Under the pieces are notes generated by a model, which saw only the letters and a program-made list of their open reading frames with translations, made no database searches and was not told where the DNA came from. Positions 63,901 through 64,000 of a stretch of DNA of 64,000 bases are shown in pieces (position 1 is the stretch's first letter; every line of letters starts with the position of its first letter). This DNA comes from Planctomycetaceae bacterium (GTDB lineage Bacteria; Planctomycetota; Phycisphaerae; UBA1845; UTPLA1). The DNA is taken from the NCBI GenBank assembly GCA_006969385.1, contig CP030884.1, forward strand, positions 1-64,000. The letters are read 5' to 3'. The position numbers and the translations under genes are program-made.

Positions 63901-64000
63901 GATGGTCAGGTTCGCCGGGCGACCGTCGTCGATGCGGCCTAACATGTTCTCCAAGCCGAGCATTCGCGCCGCGTCGGTCGTGAGCGCCGCCAGCGCCGCC
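60982..64000 (-). CDS. Multi-domain amidohydrolase (5' end outside window)
   Basis: At least 1005 residues are seen and the start lies beyond the right edge. From N to C: the end of a first amidohydrolase domain (ALTTDAARMLGLENMLG), an acidic/Lys-rich linker of about 100 residues, a full second domain with metal motif GLIDAHSHLCINGG and VHCHCYRADEI (His-rich), then a third domain that starts VWITGGRLHP and lacks the HxH motif (GLINAGVALGLLEIE). The last resembles a degenerate amidohydrolase. So three related domains are fused and one has probably lost metal binding. There is no signal peptide in view, and the substrate is unknown. Confidence 0.85.
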   Translation of the reverse strand, partial: AALAALTTDAARMLGLENMLGRIDDGRPANLTIIDGPLADKKKTKVRWVFVNGKPFQVDKPKPKVSKAASDDDGDEPKPTDRDPETWEEVVGDKDIDLNVMSLDDETAPEDEGHDAPEEEEDAERGSDDEDADEKDEKKKEPQIVWPTFASEIKADRKPAFQTGGDVLLRNATLLTIEDGDLEGTDVLIRGGRIAEIGQNIAKRDGVMEIDLTGYFISPGLIDAHSHLCINGGLNEWSLSVTPEVQLRDVIDHTPVGAYRAVAGGITAIHTMHGSANTIGGQNATLRVKVGKPVADWYFTQAPRTIKFALGENVKQSNSRNSGNRFPGTRSGVETVMRRAFHAARQYAQKQEAFRADKSNNNDPRPMRKDLRLEALCDVMDGNIWVHCHCYRADEILRLIDVAEDHGFRIAVLQHILEGYRIAPEIHRHGASGSSFSDWWAYKIEAFNAIPHNAARMVQNGIVTTVNSDSGEVIRHMNLEAAKSLRFGGLSTNDALRLVTLNAAIQLGVDKHVGSLKVGKFGDIAVFDAHPLDTFSKCVLTLIDGEVYFHHPKFNPDEPAKPRGARPFAPQRDLIDLPQQAAEEVWITGGRLHPISSEPRDGTLVMVDGKIHSMREAGATAPPNATVVDATGLNVYPGLINAGVALGLLEIESVAGTDDQRDTSRIRPDLRALSAYDPFSSHIGVARSEGVLAALVPPAGGFISGLAGLVRLHGWTMPEARLKADVGLVVDLPHRPREWPWWVRDEQKKEREKAYAGDLAEVETFFRDARLYAETTKLAAQDPSVLPYRDRMLEAMRPYVLGEKPIMFAANSYKEMLEVLRFAERYELKPVIFGGREAWKLADELAARNIDVIIQRSMAYPRGDYEPWDSVYANAKTLADAGVRFAFTTGEPSLAKQLGIEAGMAAAHGLSEDRALRALTLDAAGILGIDSELGSLDVGKRGDVIVCTDTPLQASNKVVAAFIDGQPLDLTNKHTDNDAKWLTRPTPELRPEAEELNGPPVMRLE

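Noticed and set aside
1..64000. tRNA, rRNA and CRISPR arrays
   Set aside because: No T-loop/acceptor combinations, rRNA-like blocks or evenly spaced direct repeats with unique spacers were found by reading; this is by eye and not a covariance search.

Overview
The window looks like a chromosomal segment of a GC-rich planctomycete, probably of the Phycisphaerae type. This is inferred from four things seen in the sequence: several membrane proteins ending in the same four-cysteine ribbon (CxxC, then a YDL/YNL stretch, then CPECG), a secreted protein with a PEP-CTERM sorting signal, a zinc-finger/Ser-Thr kinase/TPR protein coupled to an ECF-like sigma factor, and many secreted TPR, toroid and FG-GAP proteins. 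No rRNA, tRNA or CRISPR array was seen.

Layout. 1-0.9 kb: two ribbon membrane proteins, the first cut by the window edge. 1.1-5.5 kb: RND efflux pump and its adaptor. 5.9-6.2 kb: tatA. 6.6-14.1 kb: surface-polysaccharide genes (asparagine synthase-like amidotransferase, CapK/PaaK-like ligase, VanZ-like membrane protein, polyprenyl-phosphate sugar transferase), followed at 14.1-17.0 kb by a diguanylate cyclase and an HD-GYP phosphodiesterase. 17.2-19.9 kb: CorA, a SEC-C miniprotein and Kdo transferase WaaA, the last implying a lipid A-Kdo outer membrane. 20.2-23.2 kb: two TPR proteins. 23.4-25.4 kb: DNA topoisomerase VI subunit B, rare in bacteria and without an adjacent subunit A. 25.5-27.7 kb: small accessory genes. 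27.8-30.8 kb: sigma factor/kinase pair. 31.5-36.1 kb: an ACMSD-like decarboxylase, a ribbon protein, a sodium:solute symporter with small partner, and a DUF2071 protein.

36-42 kb is a repeat-rich accessory region: a CHRD/PEP-CTERM protein with a strong terminator, a secreted protein, two copies of a small palindromic mobile-like repeat (one interrupted by an insertion sequence that appears to use a programmed -1 frameshift), and an FG-GAP/dockerin protein flanked by inverted repeats. 42-46 kb: glyA, a multi-ribbon protein and lexA, the latter about 700 nt downstream of a promoter that carries a direct-repeat SOS-type box.

46.2-51.6 kb encodes part of leucine/isovalerate catabolism (methylglutaconyl-CoA hydratase, split biotin carboxylase and biotin carrier subunits, HMG-CoA lyase), interleaved with a VOC protein, a CoaD-like adenylyltransferase and an HD hydrolase. 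51.6-57.4 kb: secreted proteins of unknown role, a ZIP metal transporter and an alpha/alpha-toroid protein. 57.4-59.3 kb: three tandem ribbon membrane proteins, divergent from an AAA+ (MoxR/ChlI-like) ATPase. 61.0-64.0 kb: a very long multi-domain amidohydrolase that runs off the right edge. Starts were chosen from ribosome-binding sites, overlaps and signal peptides; no database search was possible.
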